Shown one piece after another: positions 35,570 through 48,036 of a stretch of DNA of 64,000 bases. Position 1 is the stretch's first letter. The number at the start of each line of letters is the position of its first letter. The notes under the pieces are model-generated. The model was given only the letters and a program-made list of their open reading frames with translations, had not been told where the DNA came from and searched no databases. The position numbers and the translations under genes were made by a program. The stretch spans positions 5,084,001 to 5,148,000 of the forward strand of contig CM055611.1 in the NCBI GenBank assembly GCA_029379385.1, in the 5' to 3' direction. Source of the DNA: Quillaja saponaria (lineage: Eukaryota > Streptophyta > Magnoliopsida > Fabales > Quillajaceae).

Positions 35570-37424
35570 TCAAGCGTACAACTCTGGAGAAAGGTGTGGT
35601 GTAAGGCAAACTTCAAGAGGAGTTTCCCTTGATAAAGATATGCTAATGGTTTCACTCATGTCGATCGGCTCATTCGATGGCATTGTAAAATCAAACCCTT
35701 GAAGTAGATGAGCAATTGTCAAGTACATCAACTGTGTAGCAAATGTGTATCCAGGACAAGATCTTCTTCCAGATCCAAAGGGAAGGAGCACAAAATGTTT
35801 ACCTGAAGCATCTACGCCTTTATGAGTTGTGAGAAACCTTTCTGGTTTAAATTCTTCAGGTTCTGGCCAAACATTTGGATCTCTATGCATTTTCCAAGCA
35901 TTGACGATCAAACGTGTTCCTTTCGGAACATGATAGCCTTGAACTTGGCAATCTTCGTTTGCCAAGTGCGGTGCCAACACGGGGCCTGGTGGGTATAGCC
36001 GCAGGGTTTCCTTGACAGTGGCTTGAAGGTAAACCAAGTTGTTGATGTCAGAGTATTCAACCTTTCTTTCCCTGCCAACGTGAAGATCTAATTCCTCTTG
36101 GACAAGCTTCAAAGTGTGTTTATTCTTCAATAATAATGATAAGAGCCATAAGATGGTGGTAGCTGTTGTATCGGTGGCTCCCAGTACAAGACTCTGCAGA
36201 ATCAAACTTGTTTCAAAATTATTACAATGTTTCATAAGTTGCAAGTGAAAAGAAATGCTAGTGGCCTCGTGGCGGAGTGGTACTTGACATTTCTTGCAAC
36301 ACATATTTTATGTAATTTTATTGTTTCTCAACTGGGTCACTATATTCTAATTTTTTAGTTTCAATTTGGTCTGTACTCTCATGTCTCTCTATCAAATTAC
36401 AAATAAAAATTATGTGGATGTAAACATAAGAAGAAAAATGAAGAAAACAAATTAATGTAATAGAAAAACATACCGTAATTGAAGCCTTGATAATAGTATC
36501 ACGTGAATAACCGTAGTTGTTTTTCTCTTCAATCACAGACAGCAAGATATCAATGAAATTATTCTGGTCAAATGTTTGATCACCTTTCTCCTTCATCGTA
36601 GTATGTTCTTCAATCCAACTTTCACAGAGTTCATCCATTTCTTTAGCAAGACGCTTCATAGATTTCAAATATTTTGTCTGAAAATTAAACCATCCAAGAA
36701 ACGGAAACAAATCGGAAGCTTCAACCTGCCCAAATAAGTACATAAATTCATTCGTCATGTCCTTGAGATGTTTAACTTCACCTTCAGCCGCATCATGGAA
36801 GCTAACTGAATACCTCCTGCCTGTCATGACTTTTAACATTACATTGAATGGTAGAATTTCGATACATTGAGTCATATCCACCTTCGAATTCCCTCCATTG
36901 TTCTTACAAAACAAGAACAAATCTTCAATCATAATATTGATTTCCAAAGCAAAAACAGTATGCTTCAACGCTTCAACTCGCTGAGTAGAGAGGATTTCAA
37001 GCCGGGCAACCTTTCTCATGTGGCGCCAATATGCACCATATGAAGCAAATCCATATGATGCATTGTTGTAACCAAGATATTTCCCCTGATTAAACAATGG
37101 ACGCGATGCAAAAATCTGATCATTTGTGGTGAAACATTCCTTCGCTATCTCGTGGTTGCTAACAATAAGAGTAGGATGCATTCCCATTCGGATCAAGAAA
37201 ATTGGGCCATATTTATCAGCAAAAGCAGCCATGGTTCTTTGAAATTGTACTTTTCTACTTAACTGGAGGACGTGACCTAAAATTGGTAAGGCACCAGATG
37301 GTTCAGGGAGTACCCTGCCTTTAATTTTGGTATTGAAGTTTCTCTTTTTCCATAGAAGATTGTAAAATAACAGCAAAGCTAAAGCCCCAGCTGCCATTGC
37401 TGTTAGAAAAGAAAGAGAATCCAT
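35570..37424 (-). CDS. Cytochrome P450, CYP82 family (gene D), two exons
   Basis: Exon 1 is 37424-36474, the 280-bp intron 36473-36194 and exon 2 36193-35570, giving 524 residues. It is collinear with gene B without a single indel. By eye the proteins differ at 12 positions (about 97.7% identity): eight in exon 1 and four in exon 2. All core P450 features are intact: N-terminal anchor, LPEPSGALPILGH hinge, GATDTT I-helix, KETLR, FKPERF and the haem loop FGSGRRSCPG with Cys463. None of the differences touches these motifs. Like gene B it is probably an ER-bound oxidase of specialised metabolism with unknown substrate. An in-frame ATG at 37454 adds ten residues; I prefer 37424 by analogy with gene B. 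The promoter differs from that of gene B. Confidence 0.93.
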
Positions 37425-40400
37425 GACTGATATGTCACTACTATGTTCTATCAAATTGTGTGCAACTTTGTTGCTTCTTATAGTGTAAATTAGTGTGGAA
37501 ACTTGTTTAAATTATTCACCCTGCCAGTGACTTTTGAAGTACCCACTAGATTTAGAAAAATTTGCCATGTCAATTGAAGATGGACCAAATAAATTTGTTA
37601 CTTCCATGATCCATGTGTTTTTATTAAATCATGAGTTAAACATAAAATTATTTGATTACTTTTAACTCACATTATAATTTACCCTAGTGATCACATACAA
37701 ATAAAAAATCATCAATTCAGGACATTATTCAATTTGACTTACTTTAATATCTAGTAATGAGGTGCCTTCAAGAAAATTTTCAGAACAACATGACTTTTTT
37801 AATTAGTTGGTTTGATTTTTGAAGCAACATTTTAAATTGAAAATTCTAGTCATTGATTTTAAGAGCTGCTATCTTGTTGTTGAGTGATGCTAAAAACTGG
37901 TCCAGGGTTGGAAGGAAGAAAAAACACACAAAACCGGTGAACGGTCTTTATTTCAAATCTGTAGAAGGCACAATACTTGTCATTCCCAATCAAATCTCTA
38001 AAACAATTATGGTTTTTTATTATTAAATTCTATAATTAAAATTTTAAAATATCATTAAATATTAAGTGTATGTTATTTATATAAATTAGAAGAAACTTGT
38101 TTAAAGTCATCCCACCACAAAAATTTTGTAGTATGTAGCAATAGATACAAAAAAGAATTCGTTATTTCAATTAAAATTGGCCAAATAAACTTATTACTTC
38201 CATCATCTAAGTATTTCTTTTAGCTAAATTATGAGTTAAAAATAAAATCAGAAACTAATTTAATTAATTTTAACTTACGTAATTATAATTCACGTCAGTA
38301 ATCACATGCCATCCAAGATTTATCTACATGGCATTATTAAGAGAATATACAAAAAACAATAAATTATTCATTCACTTGAAAATCAAGAAAAAATAAATTA
38401 ATGAAGGTGAATAAATAAAAAATAATATAAAAAAATATGTTCAATACTCCCCCAAAATTGCTCTAAAAAAATAAGCACATCACATCCCTCATCTAATTTA
38501 GGTGACTTCAAGTAAATTCAATGTTTGAATTTTTTATTTTTTATTTTTTTTGTGGTCTTACCAAAATAAAAATGTAGGACTTTTTTGGTTCTTTTGGTTT
38601 CAAGCAACCTTTTAAGTGGAAAATTCTTAGCCTAATTAATTCATACGGACTGGTGATCAGTACCACACCTGTCATGTACATCATTTTTCTGAAAGAGCTT
38701 CTCTCGTGTTGTCTGGTGAACTGATCCAGGGATGAAGGAAGAAAAAACACTAAACCGGAAACAGTCTTTGTGTGCATTTTTCTTACATTATTATTAAAAA
38801 TGTACTACTCCATCCCTTTCCAAATAATTATCTTAACTATCATTTAAGGACCTCGATTTAAAAATTATTATCAAAGTAGGTACTTAATATTTTTTGTATC
38901 GTTTGAGATGCTCATCTTTTGTTTTTTAGTTAAGACAATCAACCAAAGACCAGTAAGTATAGTCACTAAAAAATAGTAACATGATAATATTTTTACACAT
39001 TTATTTATTTATTTTTGATACTTAATTGGTTATTTTACTAATTAAATATTTAAAATGAATATTAAAAAAAATAAACTTATATGGACTTTATTTTCTTTTA
39101 CCTTTTAATTTTTATTATTACATACTATGAGACAAAACTTATGAATCTTGTGGAAAACTTAATATTTTTTTTTACATATTCATAAAATTTTATTTCCATG
39201 TTGCATAACCTTAGAAAAATATGATAAAAATAAAAAATTTAGGAAAAATAAAAATAATCAGGTCAATGATATTTTACAATATGTTGTGAAATAAATAAAT
39301 TAATATAATATAATAATAAATAAATAATGGATGCAGTCATTTGATACTTGTTAATAATGAATTCTAAATTTTTTTAGAAAATACTAAAAAATAATAGATA
39401 GAAAAAAACAGAAAAAAATATTATAATGTATAAAATATTGACATGTCACTATTTTTTGGTGTCTATACTCACTTATTTTTGGTAAAGTGCCTCAAATAAT
39501 ATAAAAAAGAATTGAGATTGTCATAAACTATATAATAAAAAGATGAGTGTCTATTTTAATAATGACTTCTAAGTTAAAGTATTTAACTAGTAATTAACTT
39601 TTTTATTTATAATTGTCCCAAAGTAATTCTACACCTCTAAAAATGAATGTTATTAAATAACAAATTTTCAATAAAATTTTTAAGCATTTTGATATTTACT
39701 CTATATTTATATGTGTACTTTGTATTTCAAAAAGGAAAATATACAATATTGCATTCTGATTACTGAAATTAATGAGGTTGTCTAAAAAACTGTTCTTTTA
39801 AAAATAAAATAAAAAACAATAATTTTGACAAAAAATTTCAACTTTGCCATTGTCAAGTCAATCTTGTGTTTTTGATGCGATGGTTAGATATTTATTTGCA
39901 AATGGTGATTGGATATTTGTTGAATATGGTAGTTGGGATGTAATTATATTGACAGTATTCAAATTAAATATTTATTACTTTCTAATCACCTTCCCTTCAA
40001 TCCCCTCCTTTCCCAACCTGCTTTCATTTTCTACACTAATTTACTACACCCTATAAAGATAAAGGAGGATCTGCTTCTCTGTTTCTTTTCGGTAAATTAA
40101 TATCTAATTTGTTTCCTCTATATGTTTATATGGATGCATATTTTATTTTTTGATCTGATTTCATTAGTGTCTTGGATTAACTTTTAACATCAAAAGATCT
40201 TGAAAGAATATAAGAATTGGCATAAGGGTCCTTCAAATTTTGCAGTGCTGGTATCTCTATGACCTTCTATTTTGATGACAAACTAATTTCATTTTCTTGT
40301 AGTTATGAACTTATGATTATTGGGAAAGAAGAGGGAAAACACAAGTACTGAAAGCTCTGTTTATGTTCTTAAACTAAGTTTGTGTGTATTATCCTAAGGG

Positions 40401-41080
40401 GTTATTTGGTGAATTGTATTTGATTTTATAATATATTATTATACAATATATTATGATGTATAGTTTTATTGTTGTTATATTATTTATTTTATTTATTTAT
40501 TATTATATAGATTATACTGTTAGACATAATATTAAAATGAGTTAACAACCGTACACTACCCTATTAATTTTACCATTCTCCTTCCATTCTTGATCAAATT
40601 TGTAGATTTTTCATATGAATGGTTGACTTTTAGTTGTTTATTTATTTGGTAAAGACGTGTGAACATTTAATACATTAATTTATTACTAGTTTCCACCTTC
40701 TGCTTTTTTTAACGAGTGTCATGAGAAAATTGAACATGACATTGAAATTTAAAATAATTTATAAATAATATATTATTTATTATAAAATTTTTATATTTAT
40801 TATCTTAATAGTGTGCTTAGGACATTAATTAGGAAAACCTTTTTAACAAAGTAATTGTTTGAGAAAACGGAGATCTTCAAAAACTAAGCAAGAGATTAGC
40901 ATTGATTAAACATGATCCTTTGAATCATCTTGATATTTTTCATTGGGTAAAATCCAAAAGCATACTCATATCCCCGTTTATTGGATATTTATTAAATATG
41001 GTGGCTGAAATGTAATTATATATTCATATTGGCATTCAAATTAATTTTTTACTTCGTACTCACCTTCCTTTCAATCCCCT
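37425..41080 (-). repeat. Upstream region of CYP82 gene D, diverged
   Basis: Non-coding mosaic related to the upstream regions of A, B and C. The match is clear for about 37480-38030 and again around 38580-38780, and weaker further out. Blocks around 39900-40070 and 40970-41080 repeat each other and match about 2700-2820 and 13580-13690. The ORFs at 38541-38777 and 39844-40056 lie on these repeats and are not genes. Confidence 0.6.
37476..37482 (-). promoter_or_regulatory. Weak TATA-like motif upstream of gene D
   Basis: CTATAAG on the minus strand, about 52-58 bp from the start codon, replaces the TATATAAA of gene B. The same CTATAAG context is found in the ectopic leaders at about 1095 and 12240 and upstream of locus C (about 25780), so it seems to be the older form. 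Confidence 0.35.
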
Positions 41081-42924
41081 GATTAATTTCGCGACTTCTT
41101 CCATTTTTCACATAAACATGTGTTATGCAAATGAAAAAATAAAAATAAATCAAGCTTACTTTCATGCTTCTTTGTTTTAAGAAATGAACAACCCAAATCA
41201 GCAACATTCAAATTGAAGGGAAAATTAATAAAAGATCTCAGTGTAATATGGACAAGAAATGGTTGACAAGCTTTCTCAAGTATTCGAGCTTTACCCAATT
41301 ACATCTGTTCTCTAAGTCCCAAAAAAAAAAAAAAAAAAACTTTACATTTCTTTCATTCACAGATCTTTGATGAAAAAGCGTAAATGGAAGGGTGTGAATA
41401 AGGATGAGGCGTGGGTTTCCTCGAAAATAAATAGAAGAGTGCAAATTCCAAAATTGAATGGAAGAGAGAGAATTAGAGGTGAAATCAGAAGATGGAGGGA
41501 GAAATGGACGAAAAGGAGGTGGAAGATTTTGGGTCTCTCACACATTTGGTGATGAGAGGGATCCAATTGTTGACCATTCCTGCAAGAACAATTGAAAAAC
41601 TTGTTGGAAAAGATGCAGGAAATCGTGTCGGATTGGACAACAAACGAAGATAGAATATTAAGCTATTGGAATTTGTCAGTAGAGTTATGTATTGATAAGA
41701 GAGTAAAAGTGTCTTATATATATTGATAATATCTTATCGGATCCTTCTTATTTGTCTATCAAACACAACTTAAAAATGAATGAGGTTTTGCTTCTTAAGT
41801 TCTCTTCGGTAAAGATCTAATTTTTTTCCTCTATATGTTTATTTGCATATATATTTTATTTGTGATCTGATTTCTTTGGTGTCTTGGAATAAGTTTTGGC
41901 CACAATTATTTTGTATCTAAAATTTTTTTGTTGCAAACGATTTTTGTGTGATGGAATTGCGACAAAAATTACAATATCAATTCAAAATTTAATCGGGCAA
42001 ATTGAAAGAAACATTAATTTTTATTCTTTTCTTAGTGTCTTTCCCAAAATTAACTAGGGAAGTTCTATCTCTGACAGAATACAAATAATCCAAGTTACAA
42101 CCCATTGATTTGTAGTACTCAGAAGCTAGGTAAATTTCTGCTACTGATCCTCTGGGATCGATGCTATCGTAAGTTGTTTATTAGTCAATACTGGATTAGT
42201 TTCATACAACACATGATTGTTTAATATCTATCAGAAAATTCAACTTACAAACATGAATGTTCCATTGTTTGAAATAGGAGAGAGAGTTTTGGGATAGATC
42301 GTGATTCATGAGTGAGAAAGAGGATGCATTTCATCTTTTTAGTGCACAGAGAAAGTAATCTGAGAAAGTAAATTGAGAAAGTTGAGTTTCAGTCTTGTAA
42401 AACTGAAAAAATCCATCGAGAAGAAATCGCTAATAAAACCCAGGACGAGAATAGTTGGATCTGTGATTGCATCGAATTTGATTACTAAGGACTTAAGAAA
42501 AATGGAAGGAAGGTTGATAATGATAAATGTGCAGAGAGAGAGAAGACGAGATAAAGGGCGGAAGAAGAAGGCAAAAAGTAATTAGCAACGAAGGACACAA
42601 ATGGAAGGAATTTGAATGTTTTAAAACTGTACCAGTGATCGACTCGAGAAATTTATTGATCTCTAGTTCAATCAGGATTAAACTAATAATTAGACCGGAT
42701 AAAGTCATAAATATATTTATTAATATCATATATAATATAATTATATTTATAGGTATTATATTTGATATTATATCTCATATTTTTTTAATTTCTTCCTCAA
42801 CCATTATTTTACTATTTCTCAATCAATAACAAAGAGTTCATTAAAAAAAATAGAACTCACAAGTATATATAATATCACTTATTTTATTTTGATTTATGTG
42901 TTTCGATATGAAAGTGATAGATAT

Positions 42925-42959
<35 letters not shown>

Positions 42960-43645
42960 GAGTACATAATTTTAATTTTATTTATTTATAAAAACAGAAG
43001 GAGAAATTAGAGCTTTTTACCTCAAAACTACATATAATACCAAATAAATTTATAAAAATGCATTTATCACTTTTGGACTTGAATGCATATTAGTATTATC
43101 TACCAAAATACTAAAAAGTCAATTCAATTTTAACTTTTTACATTTCATAAAAAATAAATAAATATCGGTCCAATCACTGAAACTGATCTCGAATCATTTG
43201 GTTCTCTTATTCTTACAATTTTTCTAGTCTTATACAATACAACCACCAAAACAATTTTTTGATCTAAACCGATCTGACCTAACATCCGGACGACAGTCCA
43301 ATCAGTCTAATTTTTAAAATATTTTAAGTAACTCTCATGCAATTTAATATGAGGACAATTTTGTTAACTTATTAATATAATAAATAAGACCGTGATAATA
43401 AAGAAAAAAACTATGGCGATAAGACCACCCAAATATAGTTTTTTCTTCTAATCTCAAACCCTAACATCTTTAATTTCACTTTGCTTTTCAGATCAAGTTT
43501 ATGTCAAAGATTCAATGACCACCACATCAAATATATTATCTTTTTGAGTTTTTCTAAATTAATATATTAGGTTAATGAGTATCCTATAAGTCACCCATTA
43601 GAAAAATATCAGTGCCTTAAGGTAATTCTACTTTAAGTAATTTTT
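41081..43645. other. Spacer without recognised genes
   Basis: Contains poly(A) tracts at about 41320-41339 and 42926-42957. ORFs at 41083-41566 occur on both strands over the same purine/pyrimidine-biased stretch, and those at 42373-42829 overlap one another. None resembles a known protein. Confidence 0.5.
42926..42957. repeat. Poly(A) tract of 32 bases
   Basis: Uninterrupted run of A. It could be the tail of a plus-strand retroposed sequence, but nothing recognisable precedes it. Confidence 0.95.
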
Positions 43646-43651
43646 TTTTTT

Positions 43652-44083
43652 TTTTGGCTAAATTACATTTTCTTCCTCATAAATTGCTTTAAAATTCACT
43701 TTAATTCTTATTATTTTAAAATTTTTAATGAAGAACTCAAAATTATAAAACCAATCTAATATAGTCCAAGCCATCACTTTCTGTTCAAATTGATTAAACG
43801 GAAGATGACGTTGACTAATGTAATCCTACATGGCCAAATAAAAAGAAGACATCTCACTATAATTGTTTCTAATTAAATATTATTTTTAGTTTTAATTCAT
43901 ATAAAAAATAAGAAAATTATTTTTAATTTTCTCTCTTCTTCAATTGTACAGCTTTTTCTCTTCATGAACACTTCGAAAAATTCACCTCAATAAAGCAGAT
44001 CGTGTTCTTTTGATTTTTCTAGTTGTCGCGCTTTGTCTAAAGGAAATACTAGAGCGACAAGCAAAACCTAGAAAGGTTAACAA
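43652..44083 (+). repeat. Transposon-terminus-like sequence before a UBA2-like fragment
   Basis: Starts ggctaaattacattttcttc after a T run, resembling the sequence at 16284. It leads after about 430 bp into a gene-like ORF, as at 16.3-16.7 kb. No second terminus was found. Confidence 0.35.
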
Positions 44084-44206
44084 ATGGAGAATTTGAAAAA
44101 GAGAAAGTATAGTGAGGTTGGTGATTGTGAGATTAATTTAGTAGAAGAGCTTCATTCGCTACTTGACTTACTAGCAAAGCCCCATATCATTGATCTTCTA
44201 AGTTAA
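44084..44206 (+). pseudogene. N-terminal fragment resembling a UBA2-type RNA-binding protein
   Basis: A 40-codon ORF with MENLKKRKYSEVGD, then LVEELHSLLDLLAKPHIIDL. The KKRK start followed by a leucine-rich LLxxLxKPxxxDLL helix is how the N-terminus of plant UBA2-like (UBP1-associated) RRM proteins begins. A stop follows at once and no RRM domain is found downstream. The next 50 bp lead into a CACTA-like terminus at 44255. It is most likely a broken or captured gene start. The match is from memory of the family and is short. Confidence 0.4.
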
Positions 44207-44254
44207 ATTGTATGTTCCAAACACTATGATTCATTTACTCTTCTTCCTACCTTT

Positions 44255-44590
44255 CCCTACAAGAATTGTTCGACACAAAAAGTCACATTGTAAATGTAGT
44301 TAATCATCTACGTTTGTTTCTAGAAGCAGATAAACAGATGCATAATTTATCTACATCTGTCTAGCTACATCTGTGTGGTAAACGCAATATGTAGAAACCA
44401 ATAATTACTTATCATGTGTCGAAGTCTGGTTTCCAAACTCTGAAATGTAGTTAGTTACAATTGTATGCGCAGAAAAACAAACGCACTATTTACTTTTTAT
44501 TTTTAGATTGTTATCCGCGTCTACCTTATGCAAATGCATATAATCAAAATGCAGATGCAAATGAAGAATATAATTAAATAATTCAATTTC
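44255..44590 (+). mobile_element. CACTA-like left terminus with subterminal repeats
   Basis: CCCTACAAGAATTGTTCG differs by one base from the usual CACTACAAGAA start. It is followed by repeated catctac/acatctgt/gcagataaac motifs (about 44305-44380) of the kind found in CACTA subterminal regions. An En/Spm-type transposase remnant lies about 2 kb further in. I could not find the right terminus, so the element is not closed. Confidence 0.5.
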
Positions 44591-44899
44591 TAATATTTTG
44601 CTTGTAAATATCTGTATAAAAGTATATTTTAAATTTAAATTCTAAATTTTATATAAATAAAAAAAATTATACAAAAACTATCATAACAATATTGCTTACA
44701 ATAAATGAAAGAAATACATAAATCTAATAATCATAATCTCCTAATCCTAAGTTTTCGTCATCTTGAGCGTGGTCGTCAACCTGACTGAGGTATGAAAGTA
44801 CGAATATAGGAGGTGTAACATGAAATAATCAAAATAAATCAGTTATAAGTTATACTTAATTTAATATGAATATAAGTCAAAATTCTAACTTAGAAAAAT

Positions 44900-46100
44900 T
44901 AAGCAAAATTTTCAAAGTTTTTGCCTTAAAAAGGTTTTGCCTAATATCCTAACCTTTTATCCAAATGAAATTTTGTTTCTTACTACAAGTCCTATTCTTT
45001 CTTATGGTTATGGCGGTACTCCCAAAATAAAAAACAGACTTGTATTTAACCATTTTTTCCTAAACCCAAACTGTCGAAGTTTTTTTTCTTGAAACTAAAT
45101 GTTTTACCTAATATCTTGTTCGTTGATCTAAATGAATTTATATCTTATTTGTCCCCGCGGTCGTGCCGATAGTTCCAAAATCAGAAGTAGATTTGTATTT
45201 GACAATTTTTCCTCTTAAACCAAAACTTTCAAAGTTTTACATAGAAACAAAAATTTTGGTTTAATATCCTAACTGTTAATCCAAATAGATTTATATTTCT
45301 TTCTACAAGTTTTATTTGTCCCTAGGTCGTGCCGATACTTTTAGAATGTGAAATGGACTTGTATGTGATCATTTTAACCTTCAAACTCAAACTCCCAAAT
45401 TTTGTCTTAAAACTAAAAATTTGGCTTAATATCCTAACCATTATTTCAAATGAATTTCCATTTCTTCCTAAAAGTCTTATTCCCCTACATGGTTGTACTT
45501 GTATTTCCAGAATCTAAAACAGACTTATATTTGACCATTTTGTCCATTGAACCCAAATTAATAAAATTTTTGCCTTGAAACTAAAATTTTTGCCTGATAT
45601 CCTAACTATTATCCAAATGGAAATCTGCTTCTTCCTATTGTTCTTATTTGTCCTCACGGTCGTGCTAGCATTCATAAAATCCAAAACATACTTGTATTTG
45701 ACCATTTCCTTCCCCCCTCCCCCCCTCCACAGCATAAACTTTTAAAGTTTTTGCCTTGAAACTTAAAGTTTGGCTTCATAACCTAACTGTTTCTAAATAG
45801 ATTTATGTCTATTCCTACAGCTCTTATTTGTCTACACTGTCATGCCGGTACTTCCAAAATCCAAAACAAACTTGTATTTGAAGGTTTTGTATTTGAACCC
45901 AAACTTTTAAAGTTTTTTTCCATGGAACTAAAAATGGGCTTAATATCCTAAATATTGATCCAAATAGATTTTTGTTTCTTCCTTCAACTCTTATTCGTCC
46001 TCACAATCGAGACGGTATTCTTAGAATCCAAAATGGACTTGTATTTGACCTATTTACTCGGCAAACCTAAACTTTCAAAGTTTTTGCCTTTATACTAAAA
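44900..46100. repeat. Minisatellite, period about 165 bp, seven to eight units
   Basis: The block around caaagtttttgccttgaaac recurs near 44911, 45073, 45229, 45393, 45561, 45741, 45907 and 46072 (spacing 156-180 bp). Each unit also carries taatatcctaac, cttatttgtcc and gacttgtatttgacca. The units are clearly diverged from one another. The array lies between the CACTA-like end and the transposase remnant, so it is probably internal to that element. ORFs at 45329-45735 are within it and are not genes. Confidence 0.9.
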
Positions 46101-46199
46101 TAAACTACTACTTTTACATTATGAAAATAAAATTAAAAGAATGCATACCTTATATGGTTGAGGTGGCAGTGTTAGAGGTGGTGTTTGGACCCTAGCGCT

Positions 46200-47400
46200 C
46201 TTCTAATTACTAGCTTTTTTACAAATACCATATGCTCTGGAGTGAATGCTAAAGAAGTTGGAGATGCGACAAAAGCCATTTCCTGAGCTATGAGCAATGG
46301 TGGCAAAAACTGTGGACTCAACTTTGCCTAGTACTTGTTGGGAGTTGATACAACCCCCAAAGCCATCGATAGCACCCTTCTTCTTACTGCCCACTAGCTT
46401 CACGAAGAGAGATGGGTCACTCACAGGGACTCAGTTGCTAGTGTATCAACACTTTCCTGCTAACCGGTACTAGATTGCCTCATTTTTTCTTTTAAAGTTT
46501 TAAACTTCTTATGTAATGAAAAACAATTAGGTTGCAATTAATTAAACATGTAATTAACTATGTCAATGGAAAACAGTTATGTAAAACGTAAAATAACTAT
46601 GTTAAAAAAAATAATACTAACACTGATGGACTTCGACTTTGTGTCAACAAAGTCACTGAACTTTCTTTTGCGAGTGCAGCCAAAAACTTTAATAATTGGA
46701 TGTTCTCGACCCAACTCTTTCTCCCGCACGAAAAATACAAAACAATTCTAGTTAAAAAGACTGCAATAAAAATTTATAACTAATACTTATTAAATAAAAC
46801 ATTACTAACTAATCACTTCAGGTGAACGTCTGTGATGACGGAGCCAGATGCATGGTGAAAAAACTTACCACCTACTAGCCACTTCGTTGTCAATAGCGTC
46901 CGAGAGCGCATTTGGAAGTTAAGGATTGCCTCGTGTCACACAATGACTTTTACCAATCCTGTACTACCAAATCTAGGTGCCCATCCTCCTTCCAATAAGC
47001 GGACCTGATGTGTGCTTCTGACATAGATTGAAACACAACTTCTAGAAAACATTGGTGCATCTCTTCCTGGCCACTGCATCAAACACAACTCGAGATGTAG
47101 CTCTCTCATTGGGAAGGAGCATCAACTGTCATTGCACTATAAATTACAAAACAAAATAAAATTGCCACTAATTTAACAACATGGTAAAATGAAATTAAAA
47201 CTTAAAAAGTAATATAATTGTCCTTACCATAAAATCATTATAGCAATAAGCTTTCGCCTCCTCAGAGAACTTCCGGTAGTGAAAGATCAGACCTGGAAAG
47301 TGCTTCATGACAATACCGGAAATTGTAATGCTCACCTTCTTATCCTTGGGGTCATTTCCAATGAATGCTCTATATTACAAACAAAAAGGTGCGCTCGTAA
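46200..47400 (-). pseudogene. En/Spm (CACTA) plant transposase remnant, Ptta/Transposase_24 type
   Basis: Scattered minus-strand pieces, apparently exons. At about 47360-47225 is KHFPGLIFHYRKFSEEAKAY; at about 46730-46622 is REKELGREHPIIKVFGC, then KFSDFVDTKSKSI; and at 46424-46360 is SDPSLFVKLVGSKKKGAIDG. In this family a motif like LGR-P-P----F--TH, then FVD--S, is followed by a C-terminal SD--LF---VG--KKG--FG, which is the order seen here. Stops and missing blocks mean it is not functional. It would belong to the CACTA-like element whose end is at 44255. Confidence 0.6.
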
Positions 47401-47769
47401 GTAAAATACAAGTGAATAGAAAAACATAAAGATTATTTACCTATCTCCTACTATATGGATGAGTGGGCGATACTCCTCATTATCAAATGGATGAGCAATT
47501 TATTCTTGTCGCTCTTCCGTCTTTGTACGCCCACAGAACACTTAATGATGTTGCTCTCCTCATGGGTGACGTCATCTCCACATGGGCTCAAGATCTGTTT
47601 CATGCTCGACATCCTGATGACTTGAAACTGCAACACAAATTAAGTATGTGTAAGAACAATGAAATTCATATAAAAATCAATAAATAACTAAAATTATTCT
47701 TACACTTGAAATTGTAACTTACATATAGGTATAGATCTTGAGCTCAATAGGGTCTATTATGAGCCCACA

Positions 47770-48036
47770 TTAGATAGGTTTCGAACATGCTCTGAGGATT
47801 AAGCAAGTAACGGAACACTGAGAGGTAGAATTGCAGCTATAAAGGGAGGTGGAGGTGGAACTGCAATTATAGAAGGAGGTGGAGCTGCAACTGTAGAGGG
47901 ACAAGTCTCTATTACAGATAGAGATGAAGCCTAAGACATAGACGAAGATGAAGCTCCACGATGTTCTCGGGAGAGGGGGAGGTGGTAGCACATCCTCTAA
48001 GCATGACTGTAATAATAAGCTAGAAACTAATAACAA
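47770..48036 (-). repeat. Short repeats in a former coding-like stretch
   Basis: A segment of short degenerate repeats (ggaggtggagctgcaa and variants around 47820-47900). The minus-strand ORF translates as Ser/Thr/Cys-rich repeats. It may be the low-complexity start of the transposase gene or simple expansion. I do not call a gene. Confidence 0.35.

Noticed and set aside
41083..41566. Overlapping ORFs on both strands
   Set aside because: They are shadows of one purine-biased stretch, with no domain or homology I recognise.
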